A stretch of DNA of 64,000 nt from Hericium rajendrae (GCA_033439255.1 CM065889.1:124001-188000), one strand, 5' to 3'; counted from the stretch's first letter, positions 45,785 through 55,578 are shown. The notes: a model not told the origin generated them from the letters alone. Translations and numbers: made by a program.

Positions 45785-47116
45785 ATGCTAAACACCAACG
45801 CATCCTATAAATTATATGCCGCAGGCTCCAACGCCAAAGGACAACTCGGGATCGGTTCCGAAGATGATGCCCACACCTTCACACCCTGCCTCTTCCACTC
45901 CCCAAATCACTCCTCAGACCAGCTGCCACCAGATACCGAGTGTATCATCGCCCTAGCCGCAGGCGGCAACCACACTTTGTTGTTGCTATCCTGCCTCACA
46001 GATGATGGCCCATCGCGCCGCGAACTCTGGGGCTGCGGAGACAGCTCGAAAGGCCAACTAGGTCCATCCGATGGAACCAATAACACCTTCTTCCGACTCA
46101 TCGATCTGCACCTAGAGGCACACGGCTTCCCAGGATACACCATTGCGCGGATCGCAGCGTGCTGGGAGACGAGCTTCGTCGTCCTGTCGAAAGCGGGCGC
46201 CAGCGACGTCCTCCTCTCGATGGGCGGGAACGACTTCGGCGACCTCGGTATCGGGGCGTCGTTTTCCCAGGCGAGAGCGACCCGGCCCTTCCACGTCGTC
46301 GATATCGCGCGGGCGGCGGGCGAGTGCGTTCGCTCTGTCGCTGTGCTGGACCTCGTTGCGGGCCCACACCATGTCATCGTTCGCATCCGCGCGCAATATG
46401 AAGATGGGACGGCGCGCGTGCTCCTCGTAGGATGGGGCACGGCCCGGAATGGCCAGCTCGGGCCTATTCTTTCTGCGTCTGGACGGCCTGCGCCATTCGT
46501 ATCGCACCCTCATGCCGTCTCTCTTCCGTTTGCAGCAGAAGACATCACGGCTCTTGCGTTGGGCAATCAACACACCGTGCTTCTGCACACCTCGGGACGG
46601 CTTACGGGTCTAGGTTCAGACAAGAGAGGCCAGCTCAGCGGCCTTGAAGCCGTAGAGGGCGCACGCCAGATCGGGTGCACATGGAACGGGACGTATGTCC
46701 TTGTGGGCGACGGCGACGGCGAGCCGACGCTACTGTCATGCGGTAGCCGCGCAAGAGGACAGCTCGGACGCATGGACGCCGTTGCATCCTTGTCTGCTGT
46801 CCAGTTTCCGGTGCCTGCGCGACCGCGCAGGTTCGCGTGCGGCAGCGAGCATGTCTTGGTGCTGGCCTTGACGGCGCCGAGCTCGGAGGAGCGAGAGGTG
46901 TGGGGATGGGGGTGGAATGAACATGGAAATCTGGGCACTGGGTCGCTGGAGGATGTGCATGCTCCTGTCAGGATCTGGCCGCCTGCGCTTGTGCGCGCGG
47001 ATTCGCGCTCGGTTGATGAGGAGGTGGTCGGCGTCTGGGCTGGCTGTGGGACAAGTTGGATCGCTGTTCGCTCTGCAGGCATGCCTGTTGATAATGCTAG
47101 ACATGCGGTTCCTTGA
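45785..47116 (+). CDS. RCC1-repeat protein (Ats1/Kti13-like)
   Basis: Uninterrupted 443-residue frame with RCC1-type beta-propeller repeats: LYAAGSNAKGQLGIG, LWGCGDSSKGQLG, SMGGNDFGDLGIG, LVGWGTARNGQLGP, GLGSDKRGQLSG, SCGSRARGQLGR and WGWGWNEHGNLGTG, i.e. seven blades. Length and repeat number resemble Ats1/Kti13, which partners Kti11/Dph3 in diphthamide and tRNA wobble modification; the assignment within the RCC1 superfamily is inferred. The ATG at 45785 precedes the first blade directly. No introns or frame breaks. Confidence 0.8.
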   Translation: MLNTNASYKLYAAGSNAKGQLGIGSEDDAHTFTPCLFHSPNHSSDQLPPDTECIIALAAGGNHTLLLLSCLTDDGPSRRELWGCGDSSKGQLGPSDGTNNTFFRLIDLHLEAHGFPGYTIARIAACWETSFVVLSKAGASDVLLSMGGNDFGDLGIGASFSQARATRPFHVVDIARAAGECVRSVAVLDLVAGPHHVIVRIRAQYEDGTARVLLVGWGTARNGQLGPILSASGRPAPFVSHPHAVSLPFAAEDITALALGNQHTVLLHTSGRLTGLGSDKRGQLSGLEAVEGARQIGCTWNGTYVLVGDGDGEPTLLSCGSRARGQLGRMDAVASLSAVQFPVPARPRRFACGSEHVLVLALTAPSSEEREVWGWGWNEHGNLGTGSLEDVHAPVRIWPPALVRADSRSVDEEVVGVWAGCGTSWIAVRSAGMPVDNARHAVP

Positions 47117-47995
47117 TCCTCGACATCGTCACGCGCGTCTTTTAGCTCCGTACCCGAGCGCGCGAAGTCAATCTCGCCAGGCATATGCTTCCAACTGTCC
47201 CGGATGTCCTTCCATCTGCCCATCGCATGTCAACGGCGATTTTGGCAAGTCTGTATCCTGCATTACTCGAACCCAAGCGCCGAACTCGCTTTACTCTTCC
47301 TGGACGCGCGACAGCAAAGTATATACCCGTGGGCAACAGAGGTAACAAGATGCCGCTCATGCTATCCAAACTTTCGGTGGAGCTGCATTATCGCTGGGGT
47401 GGAAGGAATGAAAGTGGCGAGATGCGGACTCTGGCTGATCTTCGCGCACGTATCGCGTGGTGACCTAGATTTCAGGGTACACTCTTGCTGAGATGGACGT
47501 ATACGAGACACTCATTATCTCAGGCATCTGGAGTCTCAAGCTACTCGCCTAGCTTGGACCAGCTACCCGGCCAGAACCGAGACAAAAGTTGTCGCGCAGA
47601 CTCTGTTCCATCGCGCGCTCTTCCTTTCATGGAACCACCGCGACCCTTCACCTCAAGAATCATTACTGCACATATCCTTCTTGCGATGCGATGTCCGGTC
47701 ATAAAGTCCTACGCTTTCGGTGCTTGTCGCTCGCCTGGACCGATAGGCACGGCTTCATCGCCAGCTTTGAACAATTGCGGCATGCGCGAATGTGTGTTGC
47801 TTTGACCCGTGTGTCCTTATCACGCTTTGTTTTGCACTCGGGCCCCCACGTCTACCAGATTGGCTTTGACCCTGCGCGTGCCCATATAAGCAGCGCCCCG
47901 CGACCCCACAGGTATACTCAAGACGAAGTGACCGCCTCTCCTATTGACGTGTCCGTACCCAAGACTTTTATCCACCCCTCGTCCTTATTCTTAGC
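47117..47995. other. Intergenic, no gene recognised
   Basis: A plus-strand frame of 92 codons (47185-47463) has no domain. The right end holds the DUF7770 promoter, with CATATAAGC at about 47882-47890. A short motif near 47550 (GCCTAGCTTGGACCAGC) echoes the ends of the WVLG genes at 48908 and 50258. Confidence 0.4.
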
Positions 47996-48611
47996 ATGGT
48001 AAGGCTTCATGTTATCAATCCCGATGTCGAGCTGACAATCTGTGCAGGCCGAAAACGCCCTTGAGAAGTGGCTCCGTCAAACCCGGTGTTCCTGGCACTC
48101 GTCATATCTCGACCACGCCGATCTATCCAAAGAGATCTGTACGATCGAATTCTGTGCACATGCAGACAAGGCGGACATGGAACAACGTTGGCCCCCCAGC
48201 AATCGGTGGACAATGCTTCTAATCACGGGTGCCGACCACGCCGTGAGCATCGAGATATTCTCGAAAACGCAGAACCCGCACGCCGTTTGCACCGTTGTTG
48301 TGCAGACGAGAAAACATCCTATCGATGGGCACGATTACATGCTGACGGTGCCAGCGACTCCGCCTCCTGGCTTTCAGGTGCAAGACGTCTTGCTGCTCCT
48401 CATCAGACAGCGCCGCGATCACTACAGGCTCACCGAGTTTGGTGAAGGCCATCGGTGGTGGATGCATAAAATCTCGTGCGACATGCGCTACGCTGGGCTG
48501 CTCTCGACGGCCAATGTGATCAAGCTGCACAAGGCGCTGTCGAGGTACTGGAGAACGCCGGCAGAGAAGGGTTTTGAGCTTACTCCTTTGGAGGCGGGAC
48601 GATTCTACTAG
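47996..48611 (+). CDS. DUF7770-type protein
   Basis: Agaricomycete protein of the DUF7770 type, about 188 residues, function unknown. The predicted first coding exon is only ATG (47996-47998), followed by the intron 47999-48047 (GTAAGG...GCAG) and exon 2, 48048-48611. Family features: WTMLLITGADHAVSIEIF near the middle and HYRLTEFGEGHRWWMHKISC near the C-terminus, then ALSRYW. Without the ATG-only exon the first Met would lie well inside the conserved region, so the split start is the better model. It lies next to the WVLG duplication. Confidence 0.68.
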
Positions 48612-48967
48612 CAATCTGTGCAGGACGAGCATTGACTTCGCTTTTGCTATATCCGCGTTGATTCTTGCTTCAATACATTTGAAAGACTTGCAATCCTGCG
48701 AATCAGCTGCGGCACAGTCTCCGTTGTGACACCAAGAAGAACGAGCCATTTTCGCAATAGCTATTCCTGTGAAGATTTTGTATACGAGATATCCTGAATA
48801 CTCAGACTCTCCTCGTGACTTCCCCCTCCTCTTGATCATCATAATGTGGAACTCAAATTCTCCTGGAATGCCGACAATGTTCGTTGATATCATCATCAAG
48901 TCACTTGCCTAGCTCGGACCAGCCTTCGAATCGGACGTATCTCCATCCTCGCACACTTCCTCGATCC
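48612..48967. other. 3' flank of DUF7770 gene and left end of duplication
   Basis: GATTCTTGCTTCAATACATT at 48649 and CACCAAGAAGA, TCTCCTGGAAT downstream recur at 49977 onward, marking the start of the tandem duplication. No gene seen. Confidence 0.5.
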
Positions 48968-49408
48968 TCATGCTTCCCCGATCCTCATGCTTCCCATTCT
49001 TTCCTGAATTGTCTCATCCAACGGCGCCTGCTGCCTGGGTGCTTCTACATAGACAACGGGCCGTGACGGTTTATCGTGGAAGGCGTTGTTGGTCTTCCAG
49101 TACCACCTTTCTCGAAACCCAAGTCGGGTCCGCAGAGGCTCCATCTCTTCGTTCGTCGGACAGTCGCCCGTCCCGTCGAGCTGGGGAGGCTCTGCCTCCG
49201 ATGTTCTATAGAAATATATGACAGAGACGTCATTTCCGCCCTTCCCCTCGCATTGGGTCCATTTGCGCGTGCGTGTGGGCAACAAAGCTCTAGCCTGCAT
49301 CATTGTCCAATGCAAGGGCGAAAGTGTGTCGTCGGGTGGTATGTCCTGAGTCTGTCGAATTTCTTGGAGAAAAGAATCTGACAGCGCGAAGCCGAGGACC
49401 CATGTCAT
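48968..49408 (-). CDS. WVLG-family small protein, copy C (146 residues)
   Basis: Single-exon minus-strand gene starting MTWVLGFALSDSFLQEI. Conserved with copy D: KWTQCEGKGG with VIYFYRT, CPTNEEMEPLRTRLGFRERW followed by YWKTN, and RPVVYVEAP. No signal peptide or membrane segment. Function unknown. The start is set by the family-wide MTWVLG start. Confidence 0.65.
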   Translation of the reverse strand: MTWVLGFALSDSFLQEIRQTQDIPPDDTLSPLHWTMMQARALLPTRTRKWTQCEGKGGNDVSVIYFYRTSEAEPPQLDGTGDCPTNEEMEPLRTRLGFRERWYWKTNNAFHDKPSRPVVYVEAPRQQAPLDETIQERMGSMRIGEA

Positions 49409-49548
49409 TTTTGAAATACAGAAATGGTGGATTCGAGCCTGTTGAAAGGGATCGATAATGAATGAGTGGTGAGTCTGCGAACTCTGCACATGCTGTACTT
49501 ACGTCGTCTCCAGCGTGCTCTTCAACGCACGTTGTAAACAGGTGTTGA

Positions 49549-49938
49549 TTATCCAAACCTTAGATGACCCCGCGTAGCCTTTGATTCCGAATCATAAATC
49601 GCCACGCACCGATCATTGGACGATAGACTCCCTTCATCCAGACTCCAGCCCTTTCCTGTCTCCGTTTCGCGCAAGCGCCCGCAACCCGATGAAGGAGCCA
49701 AGAACACTGACAGCAAGCCCCACCACTCAAACGGAGCCATCGGAACCCCGGCAATGGCGTGTTGCATGTGGTCAAGAACTCGAGATGCGGCAGAGGTGAT
49801 GTACTCCAAGCGATCGCAATCGCAGAAGAGCGCGATGCAGTAAACGCGCGCCTTCCACGCAGGATGTAGAGCAGACTCCGATCTGGATGCTATGATGGGT
49901 TCTATTGGCAGTCCACGGTATGAGCTTTGAAGGTGCAC
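49549..49938 (-). CDS. Hypothetical protein fragment upstream of WVLG copy C
   Basis: Open frame encoding RVYCIALFCDCDRLEYITSA, then FEWWGLLSVFLAPSSGCGR and NDRCVAIYDSESKATRG. The part near 51000-51200 in duplication copy 2 encodes the same layout (ALSYKICDAELLERIVLPP, WGLLSVLLAPS, NDRCIASYELKATRG), so selection on the protein at some time is likely. The N-terminus may lie in further exons upstream. No named domain recognised. Confidence 0.4.
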   Translation of the reverse strand: MHLQSSYRGLPIEPIIASRSESALHPAWKARVYCIALFCDCDRLEYITSAASRVLDHMQHAIAGVPMAPFEWWGLLSVFLAPSSGCGRLRETETGKGWSLDEGSLSSNDRCVAIYDSESKATRGHLRFG

Positions 49939-50248
49939 ACGTCACTCAGACGATTCCTGCAACTGTCACCCCGCTGATTCTTGCTTCGATATATTTCCTT
50001 CTAATTGCCCCCAAGTCAGGGAGTTCTGAAGATTTACGATCCTTTGAACGGGGTACGTCTCAGTTTTTGTTACCACACCAAGAAAAATGAGCGATGCCAG
50101 CGTACACTGCTGCTGCTCATGTGCGCAAAACATGTTCTCCTAGGTATTTAAACTTTCATCGTGACCGGCTCTCCTTTTAGCCATCAAAATCTGGTACATA
50201 AAATCTCCTGGAATTAATTCCACCACCATGACGAGGACGATGAGTGAC
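49939..50248. other. Spacer between duplication copies
   Basis: Carries the 3' flank of WVLG copy D and the duplication junction; no gene seen. Confidence 0.45.
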
Positions 50249-50689
50249 CTACCCATCTAGCTCGGGCCAGCTTTTGACTCGGACATGTGTCCGTCCTCGC
50301 GCTCCTCCTCGATCCTGATTCTCTTCATCCCTTCCTGAACCGTCTCGTCCACCGGTTCCCGCATAGACAGCGGGCCGTGGCGGTCTACTACGGGCTCTGT
50401 TGGTCCTCCAATACCACATCTCTCGAATCCCCAGTTCAGCCCGCAGTGGTTCGATTTCTTCGTCCGTCAGACCGCCCATATCACCAAGCACAGGAGAATC
50501 TGTCTTGCCCCATTCGCAGAAGTATGCAACGATGACGATTGTCCCATCATGGCCATCGCACTGGATCCAGTGGACCTCGCGCCGAGTCAACACAGCTTCG
50601 ACCCGCCTCGATGCATTTCTCATATCGATGAATCTCATTTCGGGCTTACTGACCAAGTGTTTGAGCTCGAAGCCGAGGACCCAAGTCAT
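50249..50689 (-). CDS. WVLG-family small protein, copy D (146 residues)
   Basis: Same length as copy C and 1.28 kb away. It starts MTWVLGFELKHLVSKPEM. Conserved: VHWIQCDGHDG with IVAYF, LTDEEIEPLRAELGIREMWY followed by WRTN, and RPAVYAG. The C-terminal 35 residues are polar and Gly/Arg-rich (RGGARGRTHVRVKSWPELDG). A TATA element lies about 145 bases upstream. Function unknown. Confidence 0.68.
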   Translation of the reverse strand: MTWVLGFELKHLVSKPEMRFIDMRNASRRVEAVLTRREVHWIQCDGHDGTIVIVAYFCEWGKTDSPVLGDMGGLTDEEIEPLRAELGIREMWYWRTNRARSRPPRPAVYAGTGGRDGSGRDEENQDRGGARGRTHVRVKSWPELDG

Positions 50690-50832
50690 GTTTAGAAATG
50701 GCGTAAGTATTCGAGGTTGAGCAGTATTTGAATGCTCGATAAACTTTTGGATGCTGTCTTCAACGTGACCTTGTACACGTTGAAACAGGCGATGTTTGAC
50801 AACTACTAACGCTCGAGAGTTGAGATTGAAGT

Positions 50833-50839
50833 GGCCTCA
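50833..50839 (-). promoter_or_regulatory. TATA box of WVLG copy D
   Basis: TATAAAT on the minus strand between the upstream coding remnant and the copy D ATG, which suggests copy D has its own promoter. Confidence 0.45.
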
Positions 50840-50879
50840 TTTATAGCACATGCCCCGCGTGGCCTTCAATTCATAGCTA

Positions 50880-51215
50880 GCTATGCACCGATCATTGGTC
50901 GATAAGCTCCCCGACCCAACTGGGGGGCCAAGATATCCTTTCCCAGTTCCTTATGGTGTAAGTGCCAGCGACAAGTTTTTCACGAAGGAGCGAGAAGTAC
51001 CGACAGCAAGCCCCATGGCTCAGCGCTCAGCGCTCAGCCGAAGCGAGATCTTGACGACAGCTTGCTCCCCGAGGTCGTGGAATTCGAGATGCGGCGGCAG
51101 CACAATGCGCTCGAGGAGTTCGGCGTCGCAGATCTTGTAGGAGAGCGCGTCCGACTCGTTGGAATGGATCCAGTCGTGATCCGTAAGACGTGGGACGTGA
51201 GCATTCGGCGACTCT
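50880..51215 (-). pseudogene. Hypothetical protein remnant upstream of WVLG copy D
   Basis: Minus-strand sequence encoding LTDHDWIHSNESDALSYKIC, EFHDLGEQAVVKISLRL, then after frame changes WGLLSVLLAPS and NDRCIASYELKATRG. It is the counterpart of the frame at 49938-49549. At least two frame changes and a stop are present. Confidence 0.45.
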
Positions 51216-51230
51216 CGTGCCCAAAGTGCT

Positions 51231-51543
51231 GTTTCGCTTGTTCCCTATTAGATCAAAAATATGTGCATTTTGCTAGCATCGGAAGGAGATGGCGATGCTG
51301 GAACCTACGGAAGTGCATGCATTCTTCCAGAAGTCGCGATGCACAAGGCCGCACTGCGACTTTGATACAACGTGATGAATCATGGTGAATCTAGGCTCTC
51401 GCCCACGGGCAAGCCAAATCAGCTGTGTATTGCATGTCGTCTATGTTAACACGTAAAGAGTGCATAGCTGGCGACTCGTTCTGGCCACACCAGCAAAGGC
51501 ATGGCCGATGCATCGGATATAAGACCTGGACTCCTGGCCCCGA
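51231..51543. other. Intergenic, no gene seen
   Basis: Right edge of the duplication and the 3' flank of the thioredoxin gene. Confidence 0.4.
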
Positions 51544-52380
51544 TCACAACGTGTCGAGGAACTGCCGCACGCCCGCCTCGTTCAGCGCGCCGACGAAGTG
51601 GCCAACGGGCTTGCCATCCTTGAACGCAAACACGGTGGGGATCGAGCGGATCTGTTCGGAGGACGCGGGGGCACCGTGTGCAAGGTGAGGGTGATGCGTC
51701 GATATCGTCGTGGGATGGGGTCGCGACGTGGTGCGCGATATAAATGTGTGGAACATATCGAGCGGGGAGAGTGATTCGACATGGGCAATATCACCGGAAG
51801 CAGAAGGATATGTATAGCGCATTGATAGATGCAAAAATCAGTCCCGTAGATGGCGAGATGTCCGAGGAGATTTACGTACGCTATGCTGCGCCGCGACGTC
51901 GACCAGCCGGTCCGTGTCGACCGTGATGAGGTCGAGCGGGTGCCCGCTGCCAGTCTTCACCACCGAATCATCAGCCGTGAGCTTCTCGAGGATGGGCGAG
52001 AGCGTCCTGCACGGGATGCACCAGCTGGAACGCGCGTGGTCAATTACATGTCCAGATCAACGCCGAATGCACGATCAAAGTTGGACTTGGCGTGACGTGT
52101 GGCATGGGAACTGGAAGATGGATGGCGGGACACCTACTCAGCGTAAAAATCAACGAGCAGAACGCGGTCCTTTGTGTGTTCCGCAGAGGTCCGCTGCTCA
52201 AATGTCTGGACACAATCAGTTCGCTCGTGATGCGTCCGGTGATATGGCGACTGGCGTACATACTTCTCTGTCGGCATTGATAAAGTGCTCATAGCGCTGT
52301 GCGGAGGACGAGAACACGCGCGCTGAGCCGCGCGATGCTGCAACTCGCTGCAGAGTACGCGCTGCTTTGAAGGTGTTCAT
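51544..52380 (-). CDS. Mitochondrial thioredoxin, active site WCIPC
   Basis: The start at 52380 opens a typical mitochondrial presequence (MNTFKAARTLQRVAASRGSA, then RVFSSSAQ). Exons then give TKDRVLLVDFYAD, WCIPCRTLSPILEKL, PLDLITVDTDRLVDVAAQH and IRSIPTVFAFKDGKPVGHFV, the complete thioredoxin fold with the cis-Pro loop SIPTV. The active site is Cys-Ile-Pro-Cys instead of the common Cys-Gly-Pro-Cys. Introns have GTATGT, GTAGGT and GTACGT donors and join in phase; the WC pair is split from FYA by the second. No frame breaks. Likely a matrix thiol reductase. Confidence 0.85.
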
Positions 52381-53145
52381 GGTGTTTTTGCAGGTGGTTA
52401 GCGAAGACGGAGGTGAATATCGTTAGTCAGCATCGGAGACCGGTGGACCGGTCAGGTCCAATCCGGAGGTCCACGGCACAGCACATCCCTCCCGATCAAT
52501 TATCCTTTGCTCGTCCTCGGGCTCCATACGCTATCCCAGCATGTTGATGTGCCGCACATCACAGCCCTCCTTTTCATGTTTCAATCGTGGTCTTTTTACG
52601 CCTTTGACCAGCTGAACTCAAGAGGTGAGGGGAGAACAAAGCGTGGAAAACTTTGTGCCGCCAGTGCTTCTGAGTATCTTAGGAATGGACCACATGACCG
52701 GAAACGCGGCAAATTTGCGTGAAACTTTGAAGGGTATGTACCTTGCCCGGTCGTCAGGGCGACGAGGTTGCTCGTCGAGATGCTGATTGGTCGACGTGAT
52801 TTTAGAGGCGCACAGACTCAGACTCCGCATGGCGCTGTCCCTGGCTATATAAAAGCTTGTAGGATGCCCGTTTTTGATCTCTCATCCATCGTTCATCCCT
52901 TCGAGCCAAGGTCATTCGTTGTTCACGAGCAGGGTACGTCCTCTTCCCCACATCGTCTTCGACAACGCAGCCAGATACTGCTGTGATGCCGATGTCTTTC
53001 CTGTCTTCAACCGTAATACTGACCATCGTCTACAGTCTCGCAAGCCCTATATTCATCTTCTGCAAGACCGCATTTTCCTTCATTTTTAGTGCTTTGCTCC
53101 TGCTCGTCCGTTCATAACAACCAACCCTCTCTTTCAACGATCAAG
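52381..53145. other. Promoter and leader of cupredoxin gene
   Basis: No other gene seen. Contains the cupredoxin gene's TATA element at 52846-52854 and a probable 5'-UTR intron at 52934-53035 (GTACGT...ACAG). Confidence 0.45.
52846..52854 (+). promoter_or_regulatory. TATA box of cupredoxin gene
   Basis: TATATAAAA 300 bases upstream of the ATG at 53146. Removing the predicted 102-base leader intron brings the leader to an ordinary length. Confidence 0.55.
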
Positions 53146-53884
53146 ATGCGTTTCACCACCGCCCTCGCCGCCGTGCTCCCCATCCTCGCCGTCTCCGCGG
53201 CCAACTTCCAGGTCCTGGTCGGCAACAACGGGACCCTGGCCTTCGACCCGCCCCAGGTCACCGGCGCCGCGGTCGGCGACACCGTCTCCTTCGTCTTCAT
53301 GCCCAAGAACCACGTGCGTAGCCCTTTTCACCATCCAATGCATCAATCAAACTGCTGACCGCGTGCGACCATCAGACTGTGACGCAGTCGACGTTCGCCG
53401 CGCCCTGCCAGGACATGGCAAACGGCATCGGTTCCGGCTTCCAGCCCGTCGCCGCTGACGCGACGAACCTCCCGTCCTGGTCCTTCACCGTCAACGACAC
53501 CTCCGCGCCCCTCTGGTTCTACTGCAAGCAGACTGGGTACGTTCCATCTCCGTCGTCCTTCCTTCCCATTTACCCTTGTTGATTTACCTCTCGTACAGAC
53601 ACTGCGAGAAGGGCATGGTCTTCGCCCTGAACCCGACCGCGGCGAAGTCGTTCACCAGCTTCCAGGCCGCCGCCAATGCGTCCAGCGCAGACGGCACGCC
53701 CGCATCCGCCGCGTCGTCCGCCTCCGGCTCCGCGGCCGCCACAGCGAGTGGCTCCGCTTCTGCCAGCTCCCCCTCCGCCAGCGCGACCGCAGCCGGGGGC
53801 TCCGCGAACGGCGCGGTCGGCACGTCGGTGCGCGCGGGCGGGCTGCTCGCGGCGCTGGGTCTCGCCGCGGGTCTGCTGCTGTGA
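53146..53884 (+). CDS. Secreted serine-rich cupredoxin-like protein, probable GPI anchor
   Basis: Exons 53146-53313, 53376-53536 and 53599-53884, about 204 residues. The signal peptide MRFTTALAAVLPILAVSAA is followed by a cupredoxin fold: NGTLAFDPPQVTGAAVGDTV, FMPKNHTVTQSTFAAPCQ, then LWFYCKQTGHCEKGMVFALN. The copper-site His, Cys and His/Met positions (KNH, FYC, GHCEKGM) appear conserved. Next is a Ser/Ala-rich stalk of about 55 residues and a hydrophobic C-terminus (GGLLAALGLAAGLLL) without a charged end, as in GPI-anchored wall proteins. This family is common in Agaricomycetes. Codon use is strongly biased to C/G, suggesting high expression. Intact. Confidence 0.88.
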
Positions 53885-54690
53885 TTTTCCGCATTGAACT
53901 GGATTGGTTCGAGTCTTGGGTTTAGTTACATTGGTGGGCGGCGCGAGCGCTGCAGGGGGTCTTTGACAGATTGCTTTTCTTGTATGGTTCTTCAGCTTGG
54001 ATAGCTGGGCTTTGTGGCAATGCAAGGATACCGTTGGCTCGATTGATGTGCGTGCGCGGCGTGCTGGTGATCGATTGATCGGGTGCGATGCCTCCGTTGG
54101 AAGGGCAGTGTGCACAATTAATGATAGCTGAGGGTGATGTCTGTCTGCTCGCTCTTGACAAAACGACCGTATTTTGTTTTGAGATCAAATGCTGTATGGG
54201 CTCCTCTTTTGTGCGCGTTGATCTCGTGCGTATCTGTCAGTGCAGGCCATCAAAATATTTGCCAGTACTTGGCGTCTTGGCTTCCGATATTGTCCTCGAA
54301 GTTGAAAAACTTCCTCAGTCCAGTCGAGACGAGCCCTGTCGAGCCCCATCGCACGATCGTCGCTCGATGATTCCCGGTGGGCATGGCAATGCCATGCGTC
54401 GAGCGATAACAACGAGGACAACTGTCTTCGCAAGGCGCCGGATCCAGATAAGATCAGTCCCCTACGACAGTTCTATTTCCAGCTCTTCCTCTATCACCAT
54501 GACACGCCTGGTGTCACTATATTCTGTACAACCCAAGGTCTGAACACCAGTCAGATACTTTTGAGAAAAGTAGTATCATACAGCAACACTGAGGGCGAGG
54601 TCTATGTCTCCAAGATGTGACAAGCGCTCCGACAGGTATGAAAAAAAAAAAGAAAAATATGGCACAACGGGGGAAGCGATATGTCCGTCT
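53885..54690. other. Intergenic, convergent 3' flanks
   Basis: 3' flanks of the cupredoxin and tetraspanin genes. A run of 11 A at about 54642-54652. No gene seen. Confidence 0.45.
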
Positions 54691-55578
54691 TCAGACGAAG
54701 CCTCGGCCACCACGCTTGGCATCGATCCTCTTGAACCGCTCTATTTCTTGTCGCTATGCGGACATTAATAAAAGAAGCAGCTGTATGCAAGAATGAAGAC
54801 GCACCACTTTGATGACACAGAGCGACGAGAGGAAGAGACAGATGACGACCGCCATGAAGCCATAGACCTAGACCAGCAATGCATTTCAAAAACATGGCGC
54901 GCAGGAATGGCAGGCGACGTACGGATGTGAAGACCTCGTTCAACGAAGTGTCTGCGAACTTCGTGATCGGGGTAACACAGAAGTTGCTCGTCACAGTGGC
55001 GTTCAGCGAGTTCGCAAAATCCTGGCTCGTGCAGAACTTGCCGCCGACGGCGAGCAAGTCGGTGGCATTGAAATAGCCACAGCACGAATACTGCAATTCG
55101 CCGCCCTCAGGTCAATTGTCCGTCGGACACGGGCGGAACACGCACCATGTCCTGGATCTCGATCTTCCGTGTGTCTGCTAGCAGCGAGTACACCGCATGG
55201 AACTCGTTACGCTCCCGGAGCGTGTACCACCAGACGAACGTGCCGACCACGATAATTGCGCACGCGTCGAGGATGAGCATCCAGTTGAGGAGGACGAGGC
55301 CCATGGTGACATGGTTTCTCTGGATGATGGCGCCGACCGAGAGCACGACCGTCAGGAGGAGGAGGATCCCCAGTACGAGGCCACCTGCGCAGGTTGTGAG
55401 TGCCATGCGGGGAAGGAGGGAGTAGGGACGCACCAGTCAAGAACGCATTGCTGAACACCAGGTTGATCATTAGGTCGGCCTTTCTCCATACAAACGAAAA
55501 GACGGTTGATATGACGCCGGCGACCAGGAGAAGAAAGGTGAAGAAGGCGTATGCGCCCGTGAGGTACTTGGAAGGCAT
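54691..55578 (-). CDS. Tetraspanin-like membrane protein
   Basis: Four membrane segments on the minus strand: AYAFFTFLLLVAGVISTVFS, LVLGILLLLTVVLSVGAII, LVLLNWMLILDACAIIVVG and, after the large loop, GFMAVVICLFLSSLCVI. The large extracellular loop begins YSCCGYFNATDL, the CCG signature of tetraspanins, with partner Cys in FCTSQD and SNFCVTP. The tail is RQEIERFKRIDAKRGGRGFV. Introns are short and in phase: about 55435-55388, 55140-55088, 54935-54872 and 54811-54761. No frame breaks. The start at 55578 is the first ATG before segment 1; an extra 5' exon is possible but would lack an ATG in the visible frame. It may organise membrane domains, as the fungal tetraspanins of appressoria do. Confidence 0.85.

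Larger units (their letters stand above)
48645..51230. repeat. Tandem segmental duplication, about 1.3 kb per copy
   Basis: Copy 1 about 48645-49940 and copy 2 about 49972-51230. In order, both contain: the 3' flank motif GATTCTTGCTTC; GCCTAGCTCGGACCAGC / TCTAGCTCGGGCCAGC; a minus-strand WVLG gene of exactly 146 residues; GCACCGATCATTGG at about 49606 and 50885; and a remnant coding WGLLSV-x-LAPS. The offset is about 1.28-1.33 kb. Nucleotide identity is moderate, so the duplication is not recent. Confidence 0.75.
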
